64,000 nt of DNA, taken from Cunninghamia lanceolata (taxonomy: Eukaryota; Streptophyta; Pinopsida; Cupressales; Cupressaceae). The stretch's first letter is position 1, and the number at the start of each line of letters is the position of its first letter. The DNA lies in contig BSBN01000213.1 in assembly GCA_027924645.1 (NCBI GenBank), positions 37,574,501-37,638,500 of the forward strand, in the 5' to 3' direction. Below are positions 1 to 11,670 of this stretch, one piece after another. The position numbers were made by a program, and so were the translations under genes. The notes beneath the pieces are model-generated. The model was not told where the DNA came from and searched no databases. It saw only the letters and a program-made list of their open reading frames with translations.

Positions 1-90
1 TGTTTTTCCGAATTTCCATTTGAAATTCATTGCAACAATTTGCAAACTGTCAAAACAAAGACCTCCTAAAACAGTCCAGTAAAACTTTGA

Positions 91-750
91 GAGAGAATAA
101 ACACAGAAGGTTCAAGGAGTCTATTTGATGAAGCAGAAACAAAGAGGGAAGAGATTGATAATGAAATGAGAGGTATCCAAAAAGAGGAATTGTTATGGCA
201 GGGAATATCCAAAGACCTCAGTGAGATGATCAAAACTGATAATGAGATATTACTTACTGAAAAAGTCTTTCAAAACATTGAAGAAAACCAATCTAGTTCT
301 TGGCTATGTTCAATTGAATGGAAACTGTCTAATATAAGACAAGTGTTGGCAGCCCAAGAAAAGCTCTTGGAAATTTGTGAGCAGGTGAAGAAGAATATTC
401 GAGCTGATTTATTGGCAATCAATCCTGATATAATTGAGACAGATAAATTTTCAGTTTTGGAAGCCCAAGCTATCAAAAGAAGCTTTGAGGACATGACTAA
501 CACAGGATTGTTCAACAAACAGATTTTCAATGAAGGACTTATGGATAAATTGAACCTCATCTTTGTGGCTGTCAATTCTGGCATTGATCACATATCAATT
601 TATCGACATAATTTGAATGATGTCCATAAAGATCAATCAGAATGGAAGCTTCGCATGACAAGAGTCATTGTTCCCAAAAATAAACTTATAGCTGCAGTAG
701 TGAGGATGTTCAGAATATACAAAACAAAGTCTACCCTCCCTTCACAGTAG
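91..750 (+). pseudogene. C-terminal part of a retroelement accessory ORF
   Basis: A frame is open from just after a TGA at 88-90 to the TAG at 748-750. The protein is rich in Lys, Glu and Leu and predicted largely helical, with no catalytic motif. The order of features (charged helical stretch, Ile-rich middle, a final segment of the type 'E..MDKLNLIF') resembles the C-terminal third of the ORF at 6218-9355 (which ends near 'DERLDSIFSL'). A TATA-like site follows about 310 bp after the stop, as happens after the other accessory ORFs in the window. I infer it is the same broad class of retroelement accessory protein, of unknown function. The N-terminal part is missing or lies outside the window. 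It could instead be an unrelated helical protein; similarity was judged only by eye. Confidence 0.45.
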
Positions 751-1540
751 TTCGTAGCAGCAGAAACATCTTCAGATGGTGTCAAACATGGCGAGGACAA
801 AATGTGATAGTTTCTTGAGAGATCCACCTTATTGGTCTACTTTTCAAAGTTTGCAAATGATAGGCTTTAGTTCTCTTTCTATGAAAGTGACTTTGTCACT
901 CTTTTGTAATTAAGGTAAAAAGTGCATTTTATTATTTCAGGGACTTTTGAAACATTATATAAAGGTTAATTAAAATGCACTTTTATTTTCATAAAATATT
1001 TTGGGTAGTTATGGGAAGTAGTTATAAGGTAGTTATAAAGTTGGTTACTAAGACAAGTCTATATATACAAGGCTTGGTGTTTGTAATAAGGACTTTTTGG
1101 GCTTTCGCATTTATAAGGATGTTATAAGGGATAGAGTTGTACAACTCAGTGTGGAGAAATAAGAAGCATTTTGGATTGTGTGATCTCAAATATCTTCTTA
1201 ACATTATTCTTTCCTCTTATGTTGATGGATGATGTTTTCTTTACATAATTTTGCATCTGCAATGTGGAATAACAACTAGTCTTGAAGGAATTGATTATTA
1301 GATAATGTTTCAACGTATGTTGAATATCTCCTGAATCATTTCTGCTTTCTAATACTACACTCATTTTAACAGTTTAAGAAGTATTCTTATATTGTTTTGG
1401 TGGGATTGTTGAACTTTATACATGCGGGATGAGTCAATGTCCGTAAGCCCATTGTCTTCATTTTCCAAACCTTTCTTTAATTGCATTTCATTCTCAAAAA
1501 CCTATAATTTATCAAACGAGGGAGCTGCCCCTCTACACGC
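751..1540 (+). mobile_element. Probable LTR promoter/R-U5 region downstream of the accessory ORF
   Basis: AT-rich sequence without a gene. A TATA-like motif sits at 1059-1073, followed by about 450 bp that resembles an R-U5 leader, as in the two giant LTRs elsewhere in the window. The downstream edge is not fixed: a candidate end in CA lies near 1537. No second LTR or TSD is visible because the left part is outside the window. Confidence 0.35.
1059..1073 (+). promoter_or_regulatory. TATA-like box
   Basis: The motif TCTATATATACAAGG lies about 310 bp after the stop of the accessory ORF. The spacing and orientation parallel those in the LTRs at 5258-11665 and 34580-39662. Confidence 0.4.
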
Positions 1541-1663
1541 AAAGGTAAGTTGATAGAAAGACTACAACTTTACCAACTGTTGGTACTTATTTTCACTGTG
1601 TTTTTCTGGGCAAAGAGTCAATATAATCGTCCATATTTTATAGTGCAAATCTGTTTACCAACA

Positions 1664-2505
1664 CATAGATGGATAACTCTGCGAGTACTCGCCGAGTCTG
1701 CGAGTACTCACCACTTTTTTACTATGGTGAGTTACCCAGACAAAAACTCGTGAGTTTTTGCTCGCCAAGTTTTGGTGAAAAAACTCGTCAAGTAGTTGGC
1801 GAAAACTCACCAAAAACTCGATGAGTCTGAGCGAAAAATTGTTGAACACAACAACTAAGGCAAAAAGTTTTTTTTCTTAAATTAGAATTTTTTTGAATCT
1901 TTCTGCTAGTAACCCTAACGCTAATGGTCTATGGGTCCAACCCAAACCCTAAGCAGTCACAAAAGTGAAAAAATGAGGAAGGCTAAAGGCTGCAAGAGTG
2001 AGTATTAGGATAGGAAAAGTTAGGACTTGGTATTGCAGAAAACACAGTGATAAAATTGTGAAAATGACGTGCACCATGAAGGTTTGTATGGTATCAAAGG
2101 CCTTAATTTGGGCTTGGTGGCATGGAGCACTATTCTTGGACCCCACGAGGGGCACTGCCCCTCAACCCTTACAAGGGGCGCTGCCCCTTGACCCCATTGG
2201 GAGCTCCAACCCCAAACCCCCACCCACCACTATCCCCCTGTTGTCCCCAAACTTAGGCCCTTGGTCCCCTCATACTGAAATCCGCTCCCCCATCTTCCCA
2301 TCAAGAAACTCCGTGGATCATAGATCAAATCTAATAGAAAACACTTTTGTACTCATTTATGGACTCATTGGGAACATTTTGTCATTCAATTTTGTAAAAA
2401 AGTTGCGTTTTTAGAGAAATTCAAGTTATTTTTTCATTTTTAAGTTGTTGAGTCGCAAATTTTGGGTATGTCGAGTTTTTGCCGAGTATGAGTTTTCAAA
2501 CTATG
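1664..2505. mobile_element. Non-autonomous hAT-like element related to hAT-2
   Basis: The left end begins CATAGATGGATAACTC and the right end, read in reverse complement, begins CATAGTTTGAAAACTC. These are imperfect TIRs close to the right terminus of the hAT transposon at 53485-57442 (CATAGTTACAAGACTC). Both ends carry repeated ACTCG/CGAGT subterminal motifs, again like hAT-2. The interior has several short GC-rich hairpins of the type GGGGCACTGCCCC around 2140-2200. It has no coding capacity. The flanking 8 bp do not match, so the TSD is lost or one boundary is wrong. Confidence 0.55.
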
Positions 2506-2789
2506 ATATATAGTAATATTATTATATTATTTTATATATAAAAAATAATATAATTAAATTATTATATTATATATAGTAATATTATCATATTATAGAAAGT
2601 AATATTATTATATTATTATATTATTTTATATATATACAGAGTAATATTATTAAATTATATATATAGAAAGAGACAGAAAGAGAGTCGTATCCAGCTGTAT
2701 CCGTATTAGGGTGTCTTGAAAAATAGTCGTATCCATATTAGATACCGTATCCATATCGGACACCGTATCCATGTCCATGCAACTTTGAT
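2506..2789. repeat. AT-rich microsatellite plus GTATCC-repeat TE edge
   Basis: The stretch 2506-2675 is TAATATTAT-type simple sequence. After it, GTATCC occurs about six times up to 2775. Such clustered short motifs beside an AT core look like the subterminal region of another small hAT-like element, which appears to interrupt the 3' LTR of the chromovirus. The second end was not found. Confidence 0.35.
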
Positions 2790-2820
2790 AATAATTAATG
2801 GCATAAAAAGGGACATGACA

Positions 2821-2834
2821 GTCCTCCCTTCCCC
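2821..2834 (-). other. Polypurine tract of the chromovirus
   Basis: On the minus strand GGGGAAGGGAGGAC directly precedes the 3' LTR start TGTCATGTCCC. This is the expected plus-strand priming site between the chromodomain end and the 3' LTR. Confidence 0.75.
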
Positions 2835-2835
2835 A

Positions 2836-4269
2836 AATTGCTTGCCCTCAAGCAATTTCAGATTTGGATGATCAAAAATCTCCACTCCTTCCCATGTAGC
2901 ATCTTTGGGTGGAAGATTCTTCCATTTCACCAAATACTCCGAAATGACTTTTCTTCTTAGCCTCCTCTCTCTTATGTCGATGATGGCTTCGGACTCCAAA
3001 ATCAATTTACCTTCGTCATCAAGTGGTGGCAGCTCCAAAGAGGTAGTAACATGTCCCAACATCCTCTTAAGGCATGACATATGAAAAACATTGTGAATTT
3101 TGCTATTTTCTAGTAGTTCCAACTCATATGCCACCTCTCCTATCCTCCTTAAGACCTTTAAAGGCCCATAAAATCGTGGCTTGAGCTTCTCCACACCATT
3201 CCCCTTGAGGGAGTATTGTCTCTAGGGCTGCAACCTCAAAAAAACCATGTCTCCTACCTCAAAAGACCTCTTCAAGCAATGGCAATCAGCATACATCTTT
3301 TGTTGATTTTGGGCCTATTGTAAGTTCTCCTTGAGTGCATTTAGAATATCTAGACTTTGTTGAACCAAATCTCTAGCTCCAGGAACTCTGTTGTCCAAAA
3401 GAATCAAATCCTCCAAAGATAAAGCATCATATCCATATAGTGCTTTGAAAAGAGTCATACCTATAGACATGTGATGAGTGGAGTTGTAGAAAAGTTCCCC
3501 AAGATGGAGCCACTTAATCCATGTTGTTTGCTGCCCTGTTACATAATTCCTTAAATACCCTTCGACCCACTTCTTCACAATCTCCATTTGTCCATCCATT
3601 TGTGGGTGATAACTAGTGCTAGAAGTAAGCTCTGTGCCTGTCAATCGAAAGAGTTCTTGTTAAAACAAACTAATGAATCTACTGTCCCTGTCACTCACAA
3701 TGTTCTTAGGTAGCCCATGTAGTCTAAATACCTCTCTAAAGAACAAATCAGACACCTGTGGAGCCCTATATTCTTAAGGTATAGCATAAAAATGAGCATA
3801 CTTAGTGAGTCTATCCACAACCACAAAAATGCAATCCTTACCTTGCACCCACGGAAGTCCTATTATAAAATTCATAGAAATGCTCTCCCATTTCTAATTT
3901 GGAATGGATAGGGGCTGCAACAAACCAACTGGAAATGTCTACTCTGCTTTGTTCTGTTGGCAAGCCAAACACCCTCTAACATGTTTCAGAACATCTCCCT
4001 TGAGGCCTTTCCATGAGAATCGTTCTCACCTACCTGTATGTCTTGTAATACCCCTGATGACCAGCCAATGGTGTGTCATGACATGCCCTCAAAATCTTCT
4101 CCTTCATCCTCGACTCACGGATAAGGTACCCCCAATCCTTGTAGAGTATGAGTTCATCTACCACCCTATACTTGTCATCATGTATCTTACCATCCAAAAT
4201 GTCAGCAGCAAAGGTGTTCTTAACATATTCGGCTATGATAGAAACCCTCCAATCAACAGATACATCAAT
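2836..4269 (-). pseudogene. Chromovirus integrase with C-terminal chromodomain
   Basis: The HHCC finger begins with HDTPLAGH near 4080, and the core follows with [20 protein letters not shown] near 3800 and STSYHPQMDGQMEIV near 3600. The chromodomain lies at about 2840-2970 (RRKVISEYLVKWKNLP, then ATWE). The enzyme class inserts the cDNA copy, and the chromodomain would steer it to chromatin (family knowledge). The first catalytic Asp, expected in 'SMDFI', reads Asn here (SMNFIIGLP near 3875). There are several in-frame stops, for example near 3308, 3222 and 3660, and at least one frameshift near 4030. It is non-functional but easily recognised. Confidence 0.92.
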
Positions 4270-5252
4270 CAATGAGCACAGTCTTCTAGATAATGCATCA
4301 GCCACAACATTATTCTTTCCTTTCACATACTCAATATCAAAATCATAGGCCTTCAATTTACTTACCCACTTTTGTTGTCTATCATTCAACTCTTTCTGAT
4401 TGAGAAAGAAGTCCAAACTATTATAATATGTCTTCACCACAAATCTCCCACAAACCAAATACTACCTAAACTTAGCCAATGCAGGTAAGATGGCTAACAT
4501 CTCCTTGTCGTACATAGAGAAGCTCCTCTTCGACTCCTTGAGCTTCCAACTCTCAAATGCTATAGGGTGTTTGTTTTGCATCAAGACCGCTCTAATCCCT
4601 TCCCCTGACATGTCACACTCCAAGACAAACGGAAGTGAAAAATCTGGGATGGCTAAAATGGGGCATGAACTCATTACCTCCTTGAGCTTATCAAAAGCTC
4701 TCTGTGCTCAATCACTCCAAGAGAATGCTCCCTTCTTCGTCAAATCTGTCAACGAGGCAGCCAACAGTGAAAACCCTTTGACGAACCTCCGATAATAGCT
4801 ACAAAGGCCAAAAACCCCTCTCAAGTGTGATATATTCTTTGGTGGAGGCCAATCCAAGATTGCCTTAATCTTCTCATCATCCACTCTAACTCCTTGGGCG
4901 CTAATCTTATGCTCTAGATATAATATCTCTATCAATCTGCACTCGCATTTCGATGCCTTGGCAAAGAGTGACTGCTGCTCTAGGATACTGAGTACCTCAT
5001 CTATGTGCCTCAAATGATCCTCCCAAGTCTTGCTATAGATCAATATGTCATCAAAGAAAACCAGCACAAATTTCCTCAACTACTTAAATACCTAGTTCAT
5101 GCAAGACTAGAATGTGGCAGGTGCATTAGTCAATCCAAATGGCATGACTAGAAACTCGTAGTGCCCATAGTGACACCTAAAAGTTGTCTTGTGCACATCC
5201 TCATATCTCACCCTTATCTGATGGTACCCTGACCACAAGTCAATCTTGGAAA
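4270..5252 (-). pseudogene. Chromovirus reverse transcriptase (second half) and RNase H
   Basis: This continues the reverse transcriptase interrupted by the insertion at 5258-11665. Visible motifs are [13 protein letters not shown] at the junction, [12 protein letters not shown] near 5110, the catalytic box LVFFDDILIYSK near 5045, then the RNase H segment with ECDMSGEGI near 4620, YDKEMLAI near 4500 and GKNNVVADALSRR near 4275. Stops interrupt the frame near 5100, 5090, 5080, 4707 and 4460. Several are TAG where the family normally has Gln (CAG), suggesting C-to-T decay at methylated CHG sites (inference). Confidence 0.93.
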
Positions 5253-5257
5253 AGTAC
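5253..5257. repeat. TSD AGTAC, left copy
   Basis: AGTAC occurs immediately left of the insertion (5253-5257) and again immediately right of it (11666-11670). Removing the insertion and one copy restores the reverse-transcriptase reading frame exactly. Confidence 0.9.
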
Positions 5258-6068
5258 TGTTGATGATGTTTTTTAGACAACACAACAATAGAATAAAACA
5301 CTAAGTATCCTATTCTCTCTTGAATAAAGTTCCCCGAAGGCTAAGCTATGTGATCCACTGAGGTAACTTCAAGGTTCCTTATTTATGATTTGCAATGGAG
5401 GAACTCAATAACTTGATGTGATATTACTGGTTATCACAAAGGGATTTACACAATTGTTCGGACAACTTACTTATTTCACTTGCAAAAGAAAAACACTTGG
5501 AATTTCTAAGTACTACAACTTATAACGTATGATTTTGCAATGGTGTTCTTGATTCTAATTCCTAACAATGATTGATAAAAAAATGCAAAAGATGTAAGGT
5601 TCAGAGGAACTATTCTAATCCTAAATGCAAGAAATGATTACTGATCAGGTGAAATCAACCAACTTTGTTTCGCCAATTTAAACAACTACACAAGGTTGAT
5701 GCAATCTTCTAAGGTAATATAAGATGTTCAAATTACTTGCATTCATGAAAGTTCAACAAACACAAACAATTGAAGTTAAGCCCACTTTGTTCAGTCTAAC
5801 CATACACTGCAACTTGCAAGCCACAAATCACAAATGGTATGAACATAAGGATTTCACCACAAAACAATAATGATTACTTCTATCAACTAACATAACACTT
5901 GAAAAGAAAATTTATTCTAACTTAATCTATGCTTGAGGAGTTGAAAACCATGCAACACTTTGAAACTTAAACAATATCACCAAATCAATGAGTCTTGTAT
6001 TATCTCAAAGAGTTCTTGCAACAATTTTTCCAAAGTCTCAAACTTACAAATGAGAGCAAATGGAACCC

Positions 6069-6079
6069 TTATATAGCCT
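6069..6079 (-). promoter_or_regulatory. TATA box of LTR1
   Basis: GGCTATATAAG on the minus strand, about 140 bp after the accessory ORF stop and about 810 bp before the LTR end. A similar GCCTATATAAAGG occurs at 38681 in the sister LTR. Confidence 0.6.
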
Positions 6080-6217
6080 TCAAAAATACATGAAAGGCTA
6101 GGATTGATTGGCACAGCCAATGGTCTAGATCATGCCACATTAGCAGTTAGTTACAACAAATTGCTATTTTTAGAACACAAGAGGCAATGAAGGCACATTT
6201 TCCAAGAAGATAAGAAT

Positions 6218-9200
6218 CTATGAAGAATCTCCATGTGAGGCATTTTTACTGCTACTGTGAAGTGCAATGAACCTGGACACCACTTGCTTAACATCATCAA
6301 GAGGTACACTTGGCACATTCTTAATGGTTCCTTCTACTTCAAGTACATCAACTGTATAAGCGCCAAGTGTCTTCTCCCAATCGGTCATTCGAGCCTTGTT
6401 GGCTCCAAGGTGGATGGCAAGTGAGAATATGCTATCAAGTCTCTCATCAGAAATATCATCTTCTTGAAAGTAGAATGCTTTGACTTGTTCCTTCATGCGA
6501 TCAATAGTCATCTCTCCAAAAGGATTACATATCTTCATCAATAAGGCACGTATACTATCTTGTATCCTTTGAATGACACTTCTTACCCTTGACATTTCTA
6601 TTTCAACTCTATCAAGCAGTTGCCCTTTGTTGCAAAAGCAAAAGTACCATGAAGAGAAATCATATGTCATTCCTTCTTCAACTATCTCAGCATGTATCAA
6701 CTCATCAATGGAGACTCCCATCAAACTCTTCAAATGTGGCATGTATTGTTCTTTGACGGCTCTGAACTCAGCGCAAGCTGTCAACAATGCAAGTACTCTC
6801 TCCTTAAGTTCATTGACCTTATCATATACTTGCATGATATCTTCAAGATGTACATATGTTGTGTCTCTTGATCTCTTCATCCAATCCTTTAGCCTATGAG
6901 ATGATGATCTCAATTCTTCAAGGTGTGCAACCGTCTCGGGAGGGAGATAGGTGGAGGCGCGGAAATCCTTTCCTGTTGACGGATGGGATGCATTAGATGT
7001 TAAATGTACTACTCCAATGCTTGACACCTTTGCTCAACCTTTATCCTTCCTTTTGTTTCTTGTCTTATCATAGCTCTAGCATTAGTGACTGAATCTTGAA
7101 GCTCTTCCTCTACCTGTGCTCCAGTCAAAGGACCCAAATCAATTGTGTTGATCTCATAATCCTCAGGTACAATGTCTTCTACATTCTTTTCAACTCTTGG
7201 AACAGCTACATGAACCTTCCTTATACCAGTTTCATCGTTTGTTATCTTGGAGAGAGTTGTTGCTTTCTTCTTTTGCTTTTCTATGGACATATCTACAAGT
7301 ACCTCTTCAATTGGAATGGGCTGATATTCTTCTACTTCACAACTCTCCTTGATTCTTTCTTGCAACCATTCCGGCAATGATGAAAAATCCTTTTGTCTTT
7401 GCACTTGCTTCTCTTGCGTGGGCAATGCCTCTTCTTCAGCTTCTTCTTGATTATTCGTATTGCCTTCATCAATTACTTCAGTATCATGTGGACTTGAAGG
7501 TACCTCTTCAAATGGAATGTCTTGACCTTCATCATCATCTTCATGCAATATTATGTCATTGTTCTTTGGAGTGCCTCCTGGCTGTCTAGATGAAGCAGTT
7601 TCAACACTTATCCTCTTCTTCTTTTGACTTGACTCCCCTTGTGTATATTCAAGTCGTTTCCTTTTCCTTGCTTGACTTGAATCTCTTTCATTCCCTTGCC
7701 CACTTGGTGAATCTCTATCAGGTGCATTGTGTTGTATTTGTTTCTCAACATCTCCCATCTTCTTGTATGTGAGCCTCTTTCCTTCATCCACTAGTGCTTG
7801 CACTTGATCCTTCGCATGCTCCTTGGTGATGGCAATGATTGGCTCTATCATCTCTTCATCATAGGCTCTTTCTCTTTCTGCCCAATCAATTATATATGGC
7901 AGATTTTGCACTTTGTTATACTCATCCTCCGAAAGAGTTTCATCATCATCAAGTTGATCCGGTATCCTCAACACCTTTGTAGCCCTTACCAAATACCACT
8001 TCAACCTTGAACATTTTTGCATCCTTATATCAACATCATCAATTGCATTTGCCCAATGATCTTCGAGTTGCTCCACATGTTGATAGGTAGAATACGATTG
8101 CTTGATTGCTCCATGTGGATCAAAGTTCTCCCTCCGTGAATCATGAAGGTGCAGTGATATGCTTGAAGCTCAGTCTCAGAGTGCTCAGCTACTTGCAATG
8201 ATGAACATGAATAGTATTTCCCAAGCTTTAGAGGAAATTGCAACCCGGCCTTCTTCCTTGCCTTTTGTAACTTATGGAACACTAATAGTTGTCTTGATAC
8301 TTCCAACATCACCATCCTATTGGTAGGATACCTTGGCAATCTATACGAATAGGATGTGAAGCCTTGAATCCTTATGTAAGTGAACTTCTCATATTGAATA
8401 TAGTAGCGTCCATATTCTTCAATGAAGGCCCTAGCAGCACTTGTCAATCTCCTTTGCAACTCTCCTTGCAATCTCCTCACCATATATATGGCAAATGCAT
8501 CATTGAACCTCTTGTAATGGTTGATGTTCTTGAGATGAAGTTGTGTATAGCATTGGTGTGATAGGACTTGATTAGACTTAATGCCAACTTCTCCTTCAGA
8601 AGTCGGTCCCTTGTAGACCACATTCCTCGCCAATATGTAGACAAGATAGGAAGTCATGTAGAAGGACTTGGACTCGTCGAAATTTTCAAATTGCTCATCA
8701 AGGCAATGACTTATAACCCCGGCCCAATCAATCATCTTATTCTTCGTGAAAACATGATCAAGATATGTATACATCCATCCCTCAAAAGTTGATGATTGAG
8801 GCCTACCTATTACTCTATTCAAGAACATGATGAAATAACTTATCTCTTGCTTGAAATCAGCCTTGTGATACTTCGAATCTTCAGGATTATATATCTTTAT
8901 TGCCGGATCCGCCATCCACTTCTTCCTCACTTCTTGCATGTATTGCTTGGGCTTGGCTTCAAACGTCTTCTGTGCAGTTGTAGGACAAATGAACACTGTC
9001 TTTTGATTCGGGATGTTGAAGACCTCCTGAATGGCTTCCCTTTGCAAATAAGCTAGAACAGTTCCATCCTTAGCCACAATTCGCCTTCCCTCAACATCAT
9101 AGCGTTTAGTGCATTCCAACACCAATTCAGTGCTTGGCAAGACAAGCGGAAACAAGCTGCTTGTATGATTCCACTTTTAGTAATAGCTTTGATATCCTCA

Positions 9201-9355
9201 TTCCTTGTTGGTGCGAGCAAGAAGTCTTTGATCTCCTCCAAGTTGGCATGTCCCATGTTTGTATCTCCTATGTTCTTCCAATATGTCTCGATCTTAGACT
9301 CCGGCAAGGTTGACTTGGCATCCATCTTGATCATCACTTAACGCTCCTTCGCAGC
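6218..9355 (-). pseudogene. Accessory ORF inside LTR1, about 1045 codons, broken
   Basis: The frame starts at an ATG near 9355 (MAAKER), meets a stop at once, then runs through four blocks: 9337-9053, 9155-8025, 8076-7009 and 7027-6218. Frameshifts near 9150, 8080 and 7020 separate them; otherwise it is open throughout, so it was once one long protein. The N-terminal part has VLAYLQREAIQEVFNIPNQ, resembling the start domain of plant transposon accessory proteins (compare TFTPEDFQRVYATP in the ORF at 31784-33998). A globular middle follows (GRPQSSTFEGWMYTYLDHVF). Next comes an acidic/Gln-rich linker with a basic stretch near 7640 (KRKRLEY; QKKKRI), which could be a nuclear signal. The C-terminus is helical. 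No reverse transcriptase, gag, protease or envelope motif is visible. The function is unknown. Confidence 0.75.
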
Positions 9356-9819
9356 CATACCCATTTACCTACAAGATCAACATACATCTATTAGTGAATT
9401 CAATGATAAATTAGCCTTATAAGACTTGCTCTCTTGCATATCAATGCCATGAAAATATGAAAATCAGGTAAATAAAAAGGCAGATTTATGGAATTTGGAC
9501 AGCCGAAACATACCTTTTAAGCAATTTCAGAATAAAATCTAAGGCAGATTGCTGTAGAAAACAAGAAACACCAGCTGCAAATGATAAAATCAGACCTAAA
9601 ATTGCAGACCTGCTGTAGATTGCTGTTCCTCTTCTCCAAAATTCACTCTAAGAAGTGATTGTGAAGTGAATAATGATTGAAATGAGGTGGGGCGCTCATG
9701 CTTAAATAGGTAATTGCATTGATTAATGAGCTGGTCGGCCTGATTAGGTCAGCCAATTCAGCATTTATTTCACATTTTTTGGAATTTTCAAATTTTAAAA
9801 ACCCCTTTCAATTTCAGGC

Positions 9820-11310
9820 GCCAAAATGGGTTCCTATGAACATGTAAATGTGCCTAGCTTCATAGGCTATTCCTTCACATTTAATGGATTTCAAACATTT
9901 GTTTAAACTCTCCGAGACTTCTTTACTACCAGGCGCAATTTGAGGGTTGTACAAGTGTGAATCAGCACCCTGATTTGGATGAGTGCTTACTTCAACTTAG
10001 GCGCACATCTAAGGTTGAAGGAGTTGAAAATTGCGCCTTAGGCTCTTATCTTTTTGCTTGACATTCATTGACTTCAACTTCATGCTCAAATGTTTAAGAA
10101 ACTCTTCTTCACCTTAGGCACCATCCCTTTGATTTCAAATTTGATGCTCTCTATTGAGGCGCTGATTTGGGTTGCTAGGAGTGGAGAAGTGCGCCTAAGG
10201 TCACTTAGCTTATTTTCTAGCCTTCAATGATCTCAATTTCATGTTCAAATGCGTAGGAAACCCTTTATCACTTAAGCGCCACCATTGATGAGGTCACAAC
10301 TTCAAGGCGCCTAAATTGGTCCCTAGAGGCAGAAAGTGCGCATAGTCTCGGAGACAAAATTCATGCTAGAAATGGCTTTCAAACTAATGCATTGATGTTT
10401 AGAGGTCTTCTTGCTTCAAGTCAATGTCAAGTTTCATGATTCCAAGCCTTCCTTTTGCTTAGGCGCACTTTGATCTTCAACAAGTAACAATGAGCGCCTA
10501 ATTCCAATGAATGGATCTCAAGCTTGGGTGATTAAAAGGATCTTAGTGAATTAAACCCTCCAAGGCTGTTTGCAATTTCTGAGTTATCTTTCAAAGGCGC
10601 AATTTTGATGTCCTAGGAGTGATAATGGGCGCCTTGAAGACTTGACTCAATTCTAACTAACTCTAGGCGCACTATGGGGATCCAATCAATAAGGGAATGC
10701 GCCTTCAAAAAACTGACTCAATTTAAACCTCCAAAACATTTCTTGGCACCAACTTGTCATCATCAATGTTGACTCCACATGTTTTACCTTAGGCGCACCT
10801 TTTGACTTGCATAGGAGTGGATTTGCGCCTTAAGGTCTCTTGTTGTCTTTCAAAATTTCCAAGCAAAACACTTCAACTTCTTCCTTAGGCACACTTTTAG
10901 GTGTCTTCACGTGCAAATTGGCGCCTTGGGTTCCAGACAGGCATACTTCAAGTTCTAAGGATTCTATTCTTTCTAAGGCGCTCAAAATTGGTTTCATAGG
11001 TGCAATTTGCGCCTTAGGTTAGGAGAGTGAGTACTTGAATCTAAACAATTGAAGGCACCTCTGGAAGGTGAACTCACTCTAGGCACCTCTTCCTTTGATG
11101 ACTTTTGGCCACTTTCTTTCAAGGCGCAAATTTGGGACTCTGCAAATAGAAACTAGCGCCTTGCTTTCCTTTGATGTTTTCAATCATTTTCCAAGTCATA
11201 ACATTAATGCTTCATTTCTAGGCGTCATATTAAGTCTCTGGAGACTACCTTACCTTCCAGCAATCCTAGGCGCACCTTAGGAGTTGTTCAGATGGGGATG
11301 CGCGCCTAAA
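9820..11310 (-). repeat. GCGC-centred motif array in U3 of LTR1
   Basis: Short motifs of the type AGGCGCA / GCGCCTT recur more than 20 times over about 1.5 kb, often alternating in orientation and spaced roughly 30-130 bp, in otherwise GCGC-poor DNA. One (near 9829) reads TTTTGGCGCC on the minus strand, which fits the E2F-type consensus TTTSSCGC. No ORF of note lies here. The array is in the expected U3 promoter-proximal or enhancer area. Confidence 0.7.
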
Positions 11311-11665
11311 CTACCTTAATCTACTTCTTGTACAATTTTCAATATTCGAGGCATTTCAAGGATCAGACTTCACTTTAATGTAGGGTGCCTTGATTTGAAG
11401 TGATCTAGAGCTAGTCTTTGATAGAAGCACATTTTGCTCAGGTTATCTTTATTCACCGAGTCGCCAACTCATACTCCCAATCTGCACTTAGTGGACGGAA
11501 AACTGCAAACTCTTTCATTGGTGACCCAAGGAATACTCCCAACTACATTGCAAGCTCATTGATCAGCTCCGAGATAACACAAACTACCAACACCAAAACA
11601 ACTAACCTATGAAAAAAATGGGGGTCCCCATTCGCAATGGGGCAATGTGTGATTAGGTCACAACA

Positions 11666-11670
11666 AGTAC
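11666..11670. repeat. TSD AGTAC, right copy
   Basis: Second copy of the 5-bp target duplication flanking LTR1. Confidence 0.9.

Larger units (their letters stand above)
5258..11665 (-). mobile_element. Giant solo LTR-like insertion (LTR1, 6.4 kb) carrying an ORF
   Basis: On the minus strand it starts TGTTGTGACC at 11665 and ends CATCATCAACA at 5258, with a 5-bp TSD AGTAC. Both ends match the element at 34580-39662: the first 46 bp (including CCCATTGCGAATGGGG followed by CCCCC) differ at a few positions. The last about 850 bp share blocks such as GTTCATACCATTTGTGAT and CAAGAGAGAATAGGATACTT. No internal second copy of either terminus was seen, so it is best read as one LTR rather than a complete element. 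In order on the minus strand it holds a GCGC-motif array (11310-9820), a broken ORF of about 1045 codons (9355-6218), a TATA box (6079) and an R-U5-like leader. Alternative: a rearranged element whose internal part was retained. Confidence 0.8.
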
